In this document: in pieces, positions 27,418-36,641 of the stretch | Layout: each line of letters opens with the position of its first letter | Position numbering within the stretch: position 1 is the stretch's first letter | Assembly (NCBI GenBank): GCA_965248765.1 | Contig: CBDFKF010000004.1 | Location: 1-64,000, forward strand | Direction of reading: 5' to 3' | Source of the DNA: CBDFKF01 sp965248765 | GTDB taxonomy: Bacteria; Pseudomonadota; Alphaproteobacteria; VGEJ01 | Length of the DNA: 64,000 nt | Translations under genes and position numbers: made by a program | The notes under the pieces: model-generated | Told to the model about the DNA's origin: nothing | Database searches by the model: none | The model's input: the letters and a program-made list of their open reading frames with translations, nothing else

Positions 27418-28176
27418 TTGACCCTGCCGCTGCGACTCGAAGGCAAGAACGCGCTCGTGACCGGCGCATCGAGCGGGCTTGGCCGCCACATTGCCGTGAC
27501 CCTCGCGAGGGCCGGGGCGCGGGTCGCCGCCTGCGCGCGGCGCAGCGATCGGCTCGCCACGCTGGTCGCCGAGATCGAAGCCTTCGATGGTCGCGCGATA
27601 CCGATCACGCTCGATGTCACCGATGCCGAAAGCGTACGCAAGGCCGTCGTGGTGGCGGAAACCGAGCTCGGCGCTCTCACCATCCTCATTAACAACGCCG
27701 GTGTCGCCCGGCCCAAGAACATCAGCGATTCGAACGAAGCCGACTACGACCACACGATGGGCACCAACCTCAAAGGGGCGTGGCTGGTGGCGACCGAGGT
27801 CGGCCGTCACATGATCCGCCATGGTCACGGCGGCAAGATCGTCAACATGTCGTCGACTGCGGCTTTCGACGTCGACAAACAGCTTTCGCTCTACAGCATG
27901 TCGAAGGCAGGGCTCGAGATGATGACCCGCTCGATGGCCAAGGAATGGGCGCGTTACGACATCCAGGTTAACGCGCTCGCGCCGGGCTATGTGATGACGG
28001 ACTTGAACAGTGCATTCTTTGCGAGCGAGCGGGGCCAACGGATGATCGAGGGCTTCCCGCGCCGACGCCTCGGCGAACCCGCTGATCTCGACGGAGCAGT
28101 CCTCCTGCTCGTCTCCGAAACCTCGCGCTACATCACCGGCAGTGTCATCGTCATCGACGACGGCCAGTCGCTGTAG
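27418..28176 (+). CDS. Short-chain dehydrogenase/reductase
   Basis: A classical SDR of 252 aa. The NAD(P) loop TGASSGLG is at residues 15-22, NNAG is near 92, the catalytic serine is in NMSS, and Y159-SMS-K163 forms the active site. The TTG start at 27418 gives MTLPLRLEGKNALVTG, consistent with family N-termini. The substrate is unknown. Its last 26 bases overlap the convergent hydroxypyruvate isomerase gene. Confidence 0.85.
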   Translation: MTLPLRLEGKNALVTGASSGLGRHIAVTLARAGARVAACARRSDRLATLVAEIEAFDGRAIPITLDVTDAESVRKAVVVAETELGALTILINNAGVARPKNISDSNEADYDHTMGTNLKGAWLVATEVGRHMIRHGHGGKIVNMSSTAAFDVDKQLSLYSMSKAGLEMMTRSMAKEWARYDIQVNALAPGYVMTDLNSAFFASERGQRMIEGFPRRRLGEPADLDGAVLLLVSETSRYITGSVIVIDDGQSL

Positions 28177-28963
28177 GCCCGCGGGCGTAACGGTCTAGCG
28201 CGCGCCAGCCGAGCGTTTCCTCGGTCGCCCGACTCGGCGCGTACTCGGCGCCCACAAACCCGTCATAGCACATCGCATCGATCGCCGTGAACACCCTGGC
28301 AAAGTTGATCTCACCCGTGCCCGGCTCGTGCCGACCGGGGTTGTCGGCGAACTGGATGTGGCCGATCCGCCCGACGTTCTCCTCCATGGTACGGATGAGA
28401 TCGCCCTCCATGATCTGCATGTGATAGAGGTCGTACTGAAGCGCGAGGTTGGCGTGATCCGCCGCCGTGATGGCGGCCAGCCCTGCGGCGGTGGAGCTCA
28501 GGTAATAACCCGGCACGTCGCGCAGGTTTAGCGGTTCGACCTGCGCCACGGCCCCAATTTCGTTGAGCACTGTAGCGGCGTGGTTCAGGTTTTCGGCGAG
28601 CGTCGCCGCGCACCGCTCGCGATCCGCGTCAACAGGTGGGATACCCGACATGACGTGCACGCGACGGACGCCCAGCGCCGCTGCGTAGTCGCGCGTTTGG
28701 GCAATGGCGTCCCGGAATTCCCGCTCCCGCCCGGGCAGCGCGGCGAAGCCGCGCTCGCCGGCCGCGAAATCGCCAGGTGGGGTGTTGATCAGCAGGAACT
28801 CGACACCCGAGGCTGCCTTGGCCCGTTCCCAATCGGCGAGCGGCTGCTCATAAGGGAACTGCACCTCGACCACGTCGAATCCAGCGGCACGCGCCGCCGC
28901 GGGCCGTTCCAGCACGGCCCGCTCGGCAAACAGCATCGACAGATTGACCGAGAAGCGGGGCAT
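28151..28963 (-). CDS. hyi: Hydroxypyruvate isomerase family protein
   Basis: A 270-residue TIM-barrel sugar-phosphate-isomerase-like protein. It begins FSVNLSMLFAE and has EPLNLRDVPGYYL, QYDLYHMQIMEGDL and GHIQFADNPGRHEPGTGE, all typical of Hyi and related OtnI isomerases, including the catalytic glutamates. It probably interconverts hydroxypyruvate and tartronate semialdehyde (or 2-oxo-tetronate). It overlaps the convergent SDR gene by 26 bases; the next gene, divergent, encodes a hydroxyacid dehydrogenase that could use the same metabolites. Confidence 0.88.
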   Translation of the reverse strand: MPRFSVNLSMLFAERAVLERPAAARAAGFDVVEVQFPYEQPLADWERAKAASGVEFLLINTPPGDFAAGERGFAALPGREREFRDAIAQTRDYAAALGVRRVHVMSGIPPVDADRERCAATLAENLNHAATVLNEIGAVAQVEPLNLRDVPGYYLSSTAAGLAAITAADHANLALQYDLYHMQIMEGDLIRTMEENVGRIGHIQFADNPGRHEPGTGEINFARVFTAIDAMCYDGFVGAEYAPSRATEETLGWRALDRYARGPTATGRRR

Positions 28964-29094
28964 TAGCTGTCCTTTGGGCCTAACCGTTAGATGAGTCTTA
29001 GCCGTTGTGTACCGCCCTTGTACGCGACGCCGGCACCGGCTTAAGTAGCTAACGCTTAGCCAGCGATAGGCACAATTGCAAGGCGAGACGGTCG

Positions 29095-30057
29095 ATGACG
29101 AGGCCCGTCGTGGTCCTGACGCGCAAATGGACCGAGAACGTCGAGCGGGCGCTGGCCGAACGCTTCGCGCTTCGCGCCCATCCTCGCGACGAGCTGTTGT
29201 CGGCTGAGGCCATCCTTGGCCGCTGCGACGGCGCCGACATCCTGTGCCCAGCCGCCAACCCGGTCGATGCTGAACTCATCAACGCGCTGCCGGATTCGGT
29301 GCGGCTGATTGCCAACTTCGGGGCCGGGATCGATCACATGGATCTCGGCGCAGCCAAGGCGCGCGGCATCATGGTCTCGAACACGCCCGAGGTGGTGACC
29401 GAGGAGGTGGCCGACCTCGCCTTCGGTCTCGTCATTGCCGCCTGCCGTCGTTTCCACGAAAGCAACGAGCTGGTGCGCACCGATGCGTGGCCGCGCGGCG
29501 TGATGAACATCGACCTCGGCCAGCGCGTGTGGGGCCAGACCTTGGGCATCGTCGGGCTCGGCCGGATCGGCGGCGCCATCGCGCGGCGCGCCCAAGGCTT
29601 CCGGATGTCGATCATCTACCACAACCGGCGACGCAACGCGGATGCCGAAGTGGCGTATGGCGCGCGCTACGCGGCGAGCCTCGAGGACCTCGTCACCGAG
29701 GCCGATATCGTCGTACTGGCAACGCCCGGCGGCTCCGAGACCCACCACCTCATCAACGCCCGCACATTGCGACTGATGAAACCGACGGCCGTATTGATCA
29801 ACGTCGGCCGCGGCCCGAGTGTCGACGAGGCAGCATTGGCCAAGGCCCTCGCCGCCGGCACCATCGCCGCCGCCGGCATCGATGTTCACGAGTTCGAGCC
29901 CGAGGTATCGGCTGAGATGCGCCGGTTGCCCAACGCGTTCATGCTCACGCACATCGGCACCGGCACGACGGCAGGGCGCGATGCCATGGGCTTCCGCGTC
30001 ATGCAGAACATCGAGGCCTTCCTCGCCGCTGGCGAGCCGCTCGATCGGGTAGCCTGA
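29095..30057 (+). CDS. D-isomer-specific 2-hydroxyacid dehydrogenase (glyoxylate/hydroxypyruvate reductase type)
   Basis: A 320-residue NAD(P)-dependent dehydrogenase. The Rossmann loop GIVGLGRIGGAIA lies near residue 150 and the catalytic triad is in place: R239 (NVGRGPSVDE), E268 and H286 (LTHIGTGT). The substrate-side sequence FGAGIDHMD is typical of the glyoxylate/hydroxypyruvate reductase group. Divergent from the hydroxypyruvate isomerase gene, with about 130 bases between them that probably hold both promoters. Confidence 0.9.
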   Translation: MTRPVVVLTRKWTENVERALAERFALRAHPRDELLSAEAILGRCDGADILCPAANPVDAELINALPDSVRLIANFGAGIDHMDLGAAKARGIMVSNTPEVVTEEVADLAFGLVIAACRRFHESNELVRTDAWPRGVMNIDLGQRVWGQTLGIVGLGRIGGAIARRAQGFRMSIIYHNRRRNADAEVAYGARYAASLEDLVTEADIVVLATPGGSETHHLINARTLRLMKPTAVLINVGRGPSVDEAALAKALAAGTIAAAGIDVHEFEPEVSAEMRRLPNAFMLTHIGTGTTAGRDAMGFRVMQNIEAFLAAGEPLDRVA

Positions 30058-30074
30058 GGGCGCTGCGGCGTCGG

Positions 30075-30665
30075 CTAGGTCGGGTGGTGCTTGCCGATCG
30101 CGGTGACGGTCGAGGCCTGCGGCCCCTTCTCGCCCTGCGACAAAGCGATCCGCACTTCGGCGCCGACGTCGAGCTTGTCGAACTCACCGTTCGCGACGGC
30201 GTTGCGGTGGAAATAGACCTCCTCGCCATCGGCGGTCCCGATGAAGCCGTGGTCGGGGAACATCCGCACGACCCGTCCGTGGGGCGGCACCTCGTGGGTC
30301 TTCACATCACCGCGCAGTCGTCGGGTGCGATCCTCGAGCTGCCGCCGGGCCGCGCGGAATGAATCGCGGACCGCGACATAGATATCCTCGTGGGCATGAT
30401 TCAGCTGCGGGTCGCGGTTGGCCACGATCTCGCCGCCGGGCACGCTGACGTCGACAGCTACGTGATGGATCTTGCCCTTGTGGTGGTTGCGGTGCGGTAC
30501 GTCGACGACGACTCGAACATCGACGATGCGACTGTGATAGCGCGAAAGCTTTTGCGCTTCGATCCGGATGCGGGCCTCGACTGCCGGCGACGCGTCGATA
30601 TCGCGGAAGGTGATGAGGACGGGAATCTCAGGGGGTTTGTCGGTCTTGCGCTTGGACGATGCCAT
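30075..30665 (-). CDS. Ribosome-hibernation-factor-like domain fused to a cold-shock domain
   Basis: A 196-residue protein. Residues about 14-105 resemble the HPF/RaiA (sigma-54 modulation) fold: ITFRDIDASPAVEARI, a basic loop HRNHHKGKIHHV, and LNHAHEDIYVAVRDSF. Residues about 125-193 are a cold-shock domain with HGRVVRMFPDHGFIGT and the RNP2-like EVYFHRNAV. It should bind ribosomes and single-stranded RNA, perhaps in stress. It ends 18 bases from the convergent dehydrogenase gene and is a single-gene unit. Confidence 0.88.
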   Translation of the reverse strand: MASSKRKTDKPPEIPVLITFRDIDASPAVEARIRIEAQKLSRYHSRIVDVRVVVDVPHRNHHKGKIHHVAVDVSVPGGEIVANRDPQLNHAHEDIYVAVRDSFRAARRQLEDRTRRLRGDVKTHEVPPHGRVVRMFPDHGFIGTADGEEVYFHRNAVANGEFDKLDVGAEVRIALSQGEKGPQASTVTAIGKHHPT

Positions 30666-30725
30666 GTCGGTATTACAAGGGCCGAGCCGCCGTCCGTCAA
30701 GCGACGCCCTCGCTCGGCCGCCCCA

Positions 30726-31481
30726 TCACATCCCCACGCCGCCGGTCACCTTGATGACCTCGCCGGTTATGTAGTCGGCAGCCGGCGACGCGAGAAAGGC
30801 GACGGCCTCGGCCATGTCCTCGACCGTCCCGAGCCGCGGGATCGGATAGTCCTCGACACCGAAGTCGTAACCGATGTTCAGCCGCGTTATTACCGGCCCC
30901 GGCGCGACCGCGTTCACCCGCACCCCCTGGCTCCCGAACTCGCGCGCGGCCCATTTAGTCAGGCCGATCGTCCCGGCTTTGGCGGAGGCGTAGGCAGCGC
31001 CCGAGCGTCCGTGCGCACCGCTTGACGGCAGTCCGCCGATGATGCCTGAGATCGAGGAGATATTGACGATCGCGCCGCTCTTCGCAGCAAGCATGTGGGG
31101 TAGCACGGCGCGCATCATGAAGAACGTCCCGGCGAGATTCACATTTAGCTCGGTATGCCAGTCAGCATCGGTGGTCTCCAGGAAGCCGACTCGACGGCTG
31201 GCGCCGGCGCAATTGACGAGGACGTCTATCGTACCGAATCGCTTGGCTATGGCGGCCACACAGCGGTTCACCGAAGCCGAACGCGCGATATCGCACTTGC
31301 GCGCCATCGCCTCCCCGCCCCGCTCCTCGACCATGCCGATAGTCTCGGCGCTATCGGCGATATCGGCGATTGCGATTCTCGCCCCGCGGGCTGCGAGGGC
31401 GAGGACGATGGCGCGGCCGATGCCCATGGCCCCGCCAGTCACGATCGCGCTTTGGCCATCAAGGTCCGTGGGCAGGCTCAT
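30726..31481 (-). CDS. Short-chain dehydrogenase/reductase
   Basis: A 251-residue SDR. The start is ATG at 31481 (MSLPTDLDGQ); 27 residues of open frame upstream lack family similarity. The cofactor loop TGGAMGIG is at residues 15-22, NCAGASRR corresponds to the NNAG region, ISSISG holds the catalytic serine, and AAYASAKAG the Tyr/Lys pair. The C-terminus YITGEVIKVTGGVGM is typical. The substrate is unknown. An IS21-type element begins about 100 bases upstream of the start. Confidence 0.88.
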   Translation of the reverse strand: MSLPTDLDGQSAIVTGGAMGIGRAIVLALAARGARIAIADIADSAETIGMVEERGGEAMARKCDIARSASVNRCVAAIAKRFGTIDVLVNCAGASRRVGFLETTDADWHTELNVNLAGTFFMMRAVLPHMLAAKSGAIVNISSISGIIGGLPSSGAHGRSGAAYASAKAGTIGLTKWAAREFGSQGVRVNAVAPGPVITRLNIGYDFGVEDYPIPRLGTVEDMAEAVAFLASPAADYITGEVIKVTGGVGM

Positions 31482-31644
31482 GGCATTCTCCCTCGTCCGG
31501 CGTCCGCGTCGTGCGGCACAGACCGCGATCATGCCACCCCAGACCGGCGACATCTGAATCAAATTTCGCGGGATGCCTAGTGCGGTCGCGGCTTTCTCGG
31601 CAGCGCGCCTACTTCCGGCCCGCGTGTTCGCAAGAAATGCCGCT

Positions 31645-32454
31645 CTAATCGGTCGGGTGTGGTCCGCGCAGCGGATGCTCTGGATCGTATGTCAGAAGGG
31701 CGCGCCGGCGTCGTGACCGGCTCTGCTTGAGGCGGTAGCTCTCGCCGTTGATCTCCAGGATATGGCCATGGTGGGTGATGCGGTCGAGCAGCGCGCCGGT
31801 GAGGCGCTCGCTGGCGAACACCGTCGTCCATTCCTGGAAGGGCAGGTTTGAGGTCACGATGGTGGCGCCGTTCTCGTAGTGCCGGCTGAAGACGTCGAAC
31901 AGCAGCTCGCTTCTGGTCTGCGACAGGGGCCCGTAGCCGAGCTCGTCGACGATCAGGAGATTGACCCTGGCGAGCTGGGCCTGGAGGCGGAGCAGCCTCT
32001 TCTCGTCGCGCGCCTCGATCAGCTCGTGGACCAGATGGGAGGCTGTGGCGAAGCGCACGCCGAGGCCCTTGTGGCAGGCGGCGAGGCCGAGGGCGAGAGC
32101 GACATGGGTCTTGCCGACGCCGCTCGGGCCGAGCAGGATTAGGTTCTCGCGGCGCGCGATATACTCGCCGCGCGCGAGATCCAGCACCAGCATCTTGTTG
32201 AGCGCCGGGATCGCCTTGAAATCGAAGCTCTCAAGCTGTTTGACGACAGGGAACCCGGCCTGCTTGATAAGCCGCTCGACGAGGCGGCGCTCGCGGTCGA
32301 TCAGCTCCATCTCCACCAGCCGGGCCAGGAACCGCACATGATCCAGGCCCTCGGCCGCGCACCGGCGCGCCAGTTTCTCGTATTCCCGCAGGAAGGTCGG
32401 CAGCTTCAGCCTCTTCAGGTGATGTTCGAGCAGGATGCGGGGGGCCTCAACCAT
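31645..32454 (-). CDS. istB: IS21 transposition helper ATPase IstB
   Basis: A 269-residue AAA+ protein, DnaA/DnaC-like, that assists the IstA transposase in target capture. The Walker A motif is LLGPSGVGKTH and the Walker B-like segment NLLIVDELGYGP; SNLPFQEW and LLDRITHHGHILEI are typical of IstB. ATG 32454 (MVEAPRILLEHHL) is the chosen start; the longer frame to 32466 is possible. It overlaps the end of istA by 8 bases. Confidence 0.93.
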   Translation of the reverse strand: MVEAPRILLEHHLKRLKLPTFLREYEKLARRCAAEGLDHVRFLARLVEMELIDRERRLVERLIKQAGFPVVKQLESFDFKAIPALNKMLVLDLARGEYIARRENLILLGPSGVGKTHVALALGLAACHKGLGVRFATASHLVHELIEARDEKRLLRLQAQLARVNLLIVDELGYGPLSQTRSELLFDVFSRHYENGATIVTSNLPFQEWTTVFASERLTGALLDRITHHGHILEINGESYRLKQSRSRRRRALLTYDPEHPLRGPHPTD

Positions 32455-33797
32455 GGCCGGCCCCACCGGCCAGCGGGGTGGCGTAGTCGGCGCTCCGCGT
32501 GGCGGCGACGAAGGGCTGGGGCAGGTGCGGATAGCGCGACAGGTCGAGATGCACGGGCCGCCTCTCGATGCGGGCCAGCAGCAGGTGCTTGACGGCGTCG
32601 AAGCCGATCAGGCGGCGCTTCACCGCGTCGCGCACCGCGGCCGCCACCTGCGGTTCCGGGAAGTCTTCGTGCAGGCGCGGCACCTGGATGTATTCGCGCT
32701 TGCCGCGCGGCCCGAAGCGCGCCTCGAGGAGGCGGCGCAACGTGTCGAAGGCCGGATCGAGCTTCCACCCTCTCAGCGGCGCCGCCTGGTCCAGGGCGCC
32801 CGGCTTCTTCTCCAGCAGCGACAGATAGTGCAGCGGGTCGTAGACGACGTCGCCGCGGACATAGCTGCGCCGATGGCGGGCGACGATCTCGGCGCCGAGC
32901 GCGATCTCGACCCGGTCGACATAGCCCTTGACCGTCACCTTCTTGTGGGCGTGCACCGCCGGTGCCGAGTAGTCCACCAGCCGGTAGCGCACCAGGGCCG
33001 TCGACGAGACCTGGCCCGGCACATGCTCGCAGGCCTCGAAGGGAACCGCCGGCAGATCACGCAGGGCCTCGAGATCGGCGAGCAGCGCCGCCGCCTGCTC
33101 CCCTGCCGAAGCGGTCGCGGAACAGATAGTGCGACTGAAGATGTGAGAACGCCTGCGTCCTGAGGCGCGTGCCGTCGCCCAGGATCCGCGCCACCGCCAG
33201 GGTCGTGTTGTCGTAGAGGATCGAGCGCGGAACCCCGCCGAGGAAGGCGAAGGCGCTGACATGGCCGTCCAGGAATGCCTCCGTCGTCTCCCGGGGGGAG
33301 GCCTTCACGAACCAGACATTGGAATGGGGCAGGATCAGGCAGAAGAAGGCAACCTTCTCGCGCCGGCCCGGCAGCTCCACCACCGCCTCGCCGAAGTCGA
33401 CCTGGGCGTGGCCCGGCGGGTGATGCAGTGGAACGAAAGCCTCGCGCGTCGACTGCCGCCGGGAACGCACATAGTCCTTCACCATGATGGTATAGCCGCC
33501 GGCGAACCCGTGCTCGTCCCGCAGCCGCTCGAAGATCCGGTGCGCCGTGTGGCGCTGCTTGCGCGGCACGTCCGGATCCGTGTCCGCCTCCAGGATCGCG
33601 TCGACGATGCCGGTGAACCCATCCAGCTTGGGCCGCCGGACCGGCTTGGGCCGCCGGTAGCCCGGCGGCGCCGAATAGCTCAGCATCTTCTTCACCGTCC
33701 GGCGGTCGATGCCGAACCGACGGCCCGCATCGTGATGGCTCAGACCCTCGTCGACAACCGCCAGACGAACCGCCGCATAGAGCTCCACGCCGTACAT
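32447..33797 (-). pseudogene. istA: IS21 transposase IstA, internal deletion and frameshift
   Basis: The first frame (33797 down to about 33110) has the N-terminal helix-turn-helix (VVDEGLSHHDAGRRFGIDRR) and the DDE core with QVDFGEAVVELPGR, SILYDNTTLAVA and HYLFRDRFG. The second frame resumes at about 33105 with EQAAALLADLEALRDLP and continues to the normal C-terminus (YDPLHYLSLLEKKPGALDQA). The roughly 50 residues that normally hold the last catalytic Glu region (GKVEG...) are missing at the junction, so it is inactive. Confidence 0.85.
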
Positions 33798-33906
33798 CTC
33801 ATGCCCCTCACCACAACCGACAAGGGGCTATAGGTGGCGCAATTTTGCGCCGCCGCGACCGGACCGCCCAGCCGCTCCGCGTGCTGCATTATTCCTCCGC
33901 CGTTAA

Positions 33907-34140
33907 CAGGAACAGGCGCTCGAACGACACCTGAGCGGCTTTCGCGGCATCGCATTCTCGTGGTCGGTTCAGATACGCGCGGTCCTCGCCGGCTTGGTGG
34001 TCGGCACGGTGCTGAACGCGATCAACCAAGGCGATGTGATGATGGGCGGCGAGCCCCTGGACGTGGCTAAGGTGCTCTTGACCTACATCGTGCCGTATTG
34101 CGTCACCATGTACGGTGGTTGGGCCGCGCGACCGCGCTGA
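33907..34140 (+). pseudogene. NrtS-like small membrane transporter remnant lacking a usual start codon
   Basis: The frame from 33907 to the TGA at 34138 carries RAVLAGLVVGTVLNAINQGD and then LLTYIVPYCVTMYGGW, the two membrane helices and signature of the NrtS nitrate/nitrite transporter-like family. No ATG, GTG or TTG precedes the first helix in this frame; only a CTG (33931) is available, and a stop codon lies at 33904. The IS21 right end is about 40 bases upstream, so the start was probably removed by that insertion. Confidence 0.6.
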
Positions 34141-34173
34141 GCGGGCCGGCTGTCGCGAAGACCGGTAGCGGTC

Positions 34174-35367
34174 TCAGTCGGTCGTGCCGAAGGTCAGGAC
34201 CTCGACCCGGTTGCGCTGGATGAAGTCCCAGTCATAGATGACACCAAGGCCGAGCCCGTCGGGCACGGGGACGCAGCCGTCCTTGCCGACTGCGTCCGCC
34301 TGATCGGAATAACCCTCGCCGTAAGTCGGGGGCACCGCGTTCGGCATGTCCGGGCCGATCAACGCCATTTCGTAGAAGTGGGTGTTCGGCGTTGCTGCCA
34401 TCGCGGCGCGCTGAGCCGGCCCGCAAGCGTGGTACTGCACGTCGAGCCCGAGCGCCTGGCAGAAGTGCGCGATCTTCAGCGCACCGGTGAGACCCATGTC
34501 GTACTCCGGATCGGCATGGATGATATCGCTGCCGCCGGCGAGGACAAAGGCGGCCTTTGCTTCCAGCCCACGGACGTGCTCGCAGACGACCAGGGGCGTC
34601 TTGAGCCGTTCGCGCAGGCGTTTGTGCCCTTCGACCGCGCCGCCGGTATCGCGATAGGGATCCTCGTACCAAAAGTACCCGGCCTCGTCGCAGGCCTGAC
34701 CGACATAGAGGGCATCACGCCACGTTCTTAGTTGCGAGGCGGGATCGATCATCAGCGGCCAATCGTCGCCGACCGCCTCACGAACGCCCAAGAGGTTCTT
34801 GGTCTCGCGCTTTATGTAGCCATCGTGCCAGCCATGGATCTTGAATCCGGCGAATCCGTGCTGCTGGCAGGCGAGGGCATAGTCGGCGAAGGCTTGGGGG
34901 CTGTCGAGTCCGCCTGGCTCATCTTGCCCGTGGTAGGTGCTGGCGTAGGTGGGCAGGCGCGTGCGGAAGGCGCCGAGCAATACCGCAACCGATGTGCCCA
35001 GGCGTCTTGCCTGGAGGTCCCACAGGGCGATGTCGATCGCGCCATGGCCCATATGATCGTAAGTGCGGACCTCGCGCCGCAGATCCTGCCAGATCTCCTC
35101 GCGGGTGTCGGGATCGCGGCCGATGAGATGCGGTGCGAGCATCGCGGCCTGGGCGAACGATGTCGGCGTGCCGACCCAGTGCGTGACGTACTCACCGCGC
35201 GCGCCGTCGTCGGTCTCCACGCGGACCGCCCACCGCTGATTGGACAGGGAGCTCCCTTTCTTGGCGATGATATTGCCAACGCCCGCGGCGCCGTGGGCTG
35301 GCAGGCTAATCCCCTCGACCTCGAAGGTGAAGCGAGTCAGTTCAACGCGCGCAATCCGAGTTGGCAC
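34174..35367 (-). CDS. Enolase-superfamily protein (mandelate racemase/muconate lactonizing type)
   Basis: A 397-residue enzyme with an N-terminal capping domain and a (beta/alpha)7-beta barrel. Metal ligands are recognisable in PLMIDPASQL (Asp), FWYEDPYRD (Glu) and VVCEHVRG (Glu), and a possible general base in YHACGPAQ (His). The lysine segment is GFKIHGWHDG. It probably dehydrates or racemises a sugar acid. It is next to an SDR on the same strand, 33 bases away, suggesting an operon for sugar-acid breakdown. The substrate cannot be assigned. Confidence 0.88.
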   Translation of the reverse strand: MPTRIARVELTRFTFEVEGISLPAHGAAGVGNIIAKKGSSLSNQRWAVRVETDDGARGEYVTHWVGTPTSFAQAAMLAPHLIGRDPDTREEIWQDLRREVRTYDHMGHGAIDIALWDLQARRLGTSVAVLLGAFRTRLPTYASTYHGQDEPGGLDSPQAFADYALACQQHGFAGFKIHGWHDGYIKRETKNLLGVREAVGDDWPLMIDPASQLRTWRDALYVGQACDEAGYFWYEDPYRDTGGAVEGHKRLRERLKTPLVVCEHVRGLEAKAAFVLAGGSDIIHADPEYDMGLTGALKIAHFCQALGLDVQYHACGPAQRAAMAATPNTHFYEMALIGPDMPNAVPPTYGEGYSDQADAVGKDGCVPVPDGLGLGVIYDWDFIQRNRVEVLTFGTTD

Positions 35368-35400
35368 ACTAACCTCCCCTACGGCTTGTCCGTTCTTGGA

Positions 35401-36240
35401 CTAAGCCCGGCCCTCGACGGCTTCTTGCAAGCTTTGCGCGAGCGCCGAGTTGGGCTGCCAATCGGTGCCGGCCGTGACCCCGCCGTCGACGACGAGCGCG
35501 TGGCCGGTCACGAAGCTCGCCTTGTCGCTGGCCAGCCATAGCACCGCCTCGGCGATGTCGCGCGCCCGGCCGGCCCGCTTGATCGGTTGCAGGTCGTCGA
35601 ACAGCGGCGCGATTCTCGCCACCGTCTCTTCGGCCTTTGCGCCTGCCATGCCGCGGTCGTGGGCGAAGATCGGCGTCGGAATGTAGCCCGGACATACGCA
35701 GTTGACGCGAACGCCGCTCGGCCCCAGCTCGACGGCGACCGAGCGCGTCAGATGCACCACCCCGGCCTTGGCAACCTTGTAGATGTGCGGCGCTGAGATG
35801 GCCGTCGAGATGCCGGCGATGCTGGCATTGGAGATGATTGAGCCGCTGCCCTGGCGCTTCATCACCTTGGCCGCGTGCTTGATGCCGAGGAAGACACCGC
35901 GCAACAGCACCGACATGGTGTGGTCGTAGCCGTCGGTGGAGATGACCTCAATGCCGCCGCCGACACCGCTGAACCCAGCATTGTTGAACACGACGTCGAG
36001 CCGATCGAACGTAATCATGGCTTGGGCCAGGGCAGCCTCGATCTCGGTTTCCTCGGTGACGTCGGCGCGGACATAGATCGCGGCCTCGCCGAGAGCCCGC
36101 GCGACTTCGCCTCCGGTCTCATCGTCGATGTCGGCGATGACCACCCGCGCGCCTTCTTCCACGAACCGCTCGGCCGTAGCGCGGCCAATGCCGCTGGCAG
36201 CGCCGGTGATGACAGCGACCCTGCCGTCCAGATCGCCCAT
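35401..36240 (-). CDS. Short-chain dehydrogenase/reductase
   Basis: A 279-residue SDR with cofactor loop TGAASGIG (residues 12-19), a DIDD acidic patch that suggests NAD preference, NNAGFSGVGGG, a serine region SNASIAG and the catalytic pair in PHIYKVAKAG. It lies upstream of the enolase-superfamily gene and is probably co-transcribed with it, possibly acting on the same hydroxy-acid substrate. Confidence 0.88.
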   Translation of the reverse strand: MGDLDGRVAVITGAASGIGRATAERFVEEGARVVIADIDDETGGEVARALGEAAIYVRADVTEETEIEAALAQAMITFDRLDVVFNNAGFSGVGGGIEVISTDGYDHTMSVLLRGVFLGIKHAAKVMKRQGSGSIISNASIAGISTAISAPHIYKVAKAGVVHLTRSVAVELGPSGVRVNCVCPGYIPTPIFAHDRGMAGAKAEETVARIAPLFDDLQPIKRAGRARDIAEAVLWLASDKASFVTGHALVVDGGVTAGTDWQPNSALAQSLQEAVEGRA

Positions 36241-36390
36241 GGTCGTTAGCCCTCCCCGTCAAAAGCGTTCAGCCGAAAATCGCAGCTAACGCACTTCTAA
36301 CGCAAATCAAACGCGGCGAGGTACGGGGCGGTGACGCCCCGTCTAGATGATGGCGCCATCGACTTTGGACGCTTCACGGGGACCAGTACG

Positions 36391-36612
36391 ATGGCAAAGA
36401 TCAATATCTTCGGTACGAACACGCGACTTCCCGATGCTTTTGCGCCGGCGGGAGAGGCTCAGGGCTCGGAACCACGCGCGCCGGCGGATCACAAAAGGGA
36501 GATCAACGCACGCGAGCTGAAGACCAGAAACGGAACCCCGATCAGGGTGTTCAACGGCGCCCCGCAAGAAAGCCGTTCCTTACGGGAAAGCGATCCGGGC
36601 CGGTCGCGGTAG
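36391..36612 (+). CDS. Short hypothetical protein, uncertain
   Basis: Not recognised. A 73-residue hydrophilic frame starting MAKINIFGTNTRLPDAF, with high Arg, Glu and Pro and no membrane segment. It is the only substantial plus-strand frame in the 400-base gap between two minus-strand genes. The ribosome site is weak, so it may be non-coding. Confidence 0.3.
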   Translation: MAKINIFGTNTRLPDAFAPAGEAQGSEPRAPADHKREINARELKTRNGTPIRVFNGAPQESRSLRESDPGRSR

Positions 36613-36641
36613 ACGCGCGGTACGGCGTCGCGTCGGCTTGG

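Larger units (their letters stand above)
31581..33863 (-). mobile_element. IS21-family insertion sequence, about 2.3 kb, inactivated
   Basis: istA and istB lie in the standard order on the minus strand. The ends are set from a short inverted match: cggtcgcggc at 31583-31592 faces gccgcgaccg at 33852-33861. The resulting length (about 2.28 kb) fits the family, but the borders are tentative. istA has an internal deletion with frame loss, so the copy is unlikely to move by itself. Confidence 0.7.
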
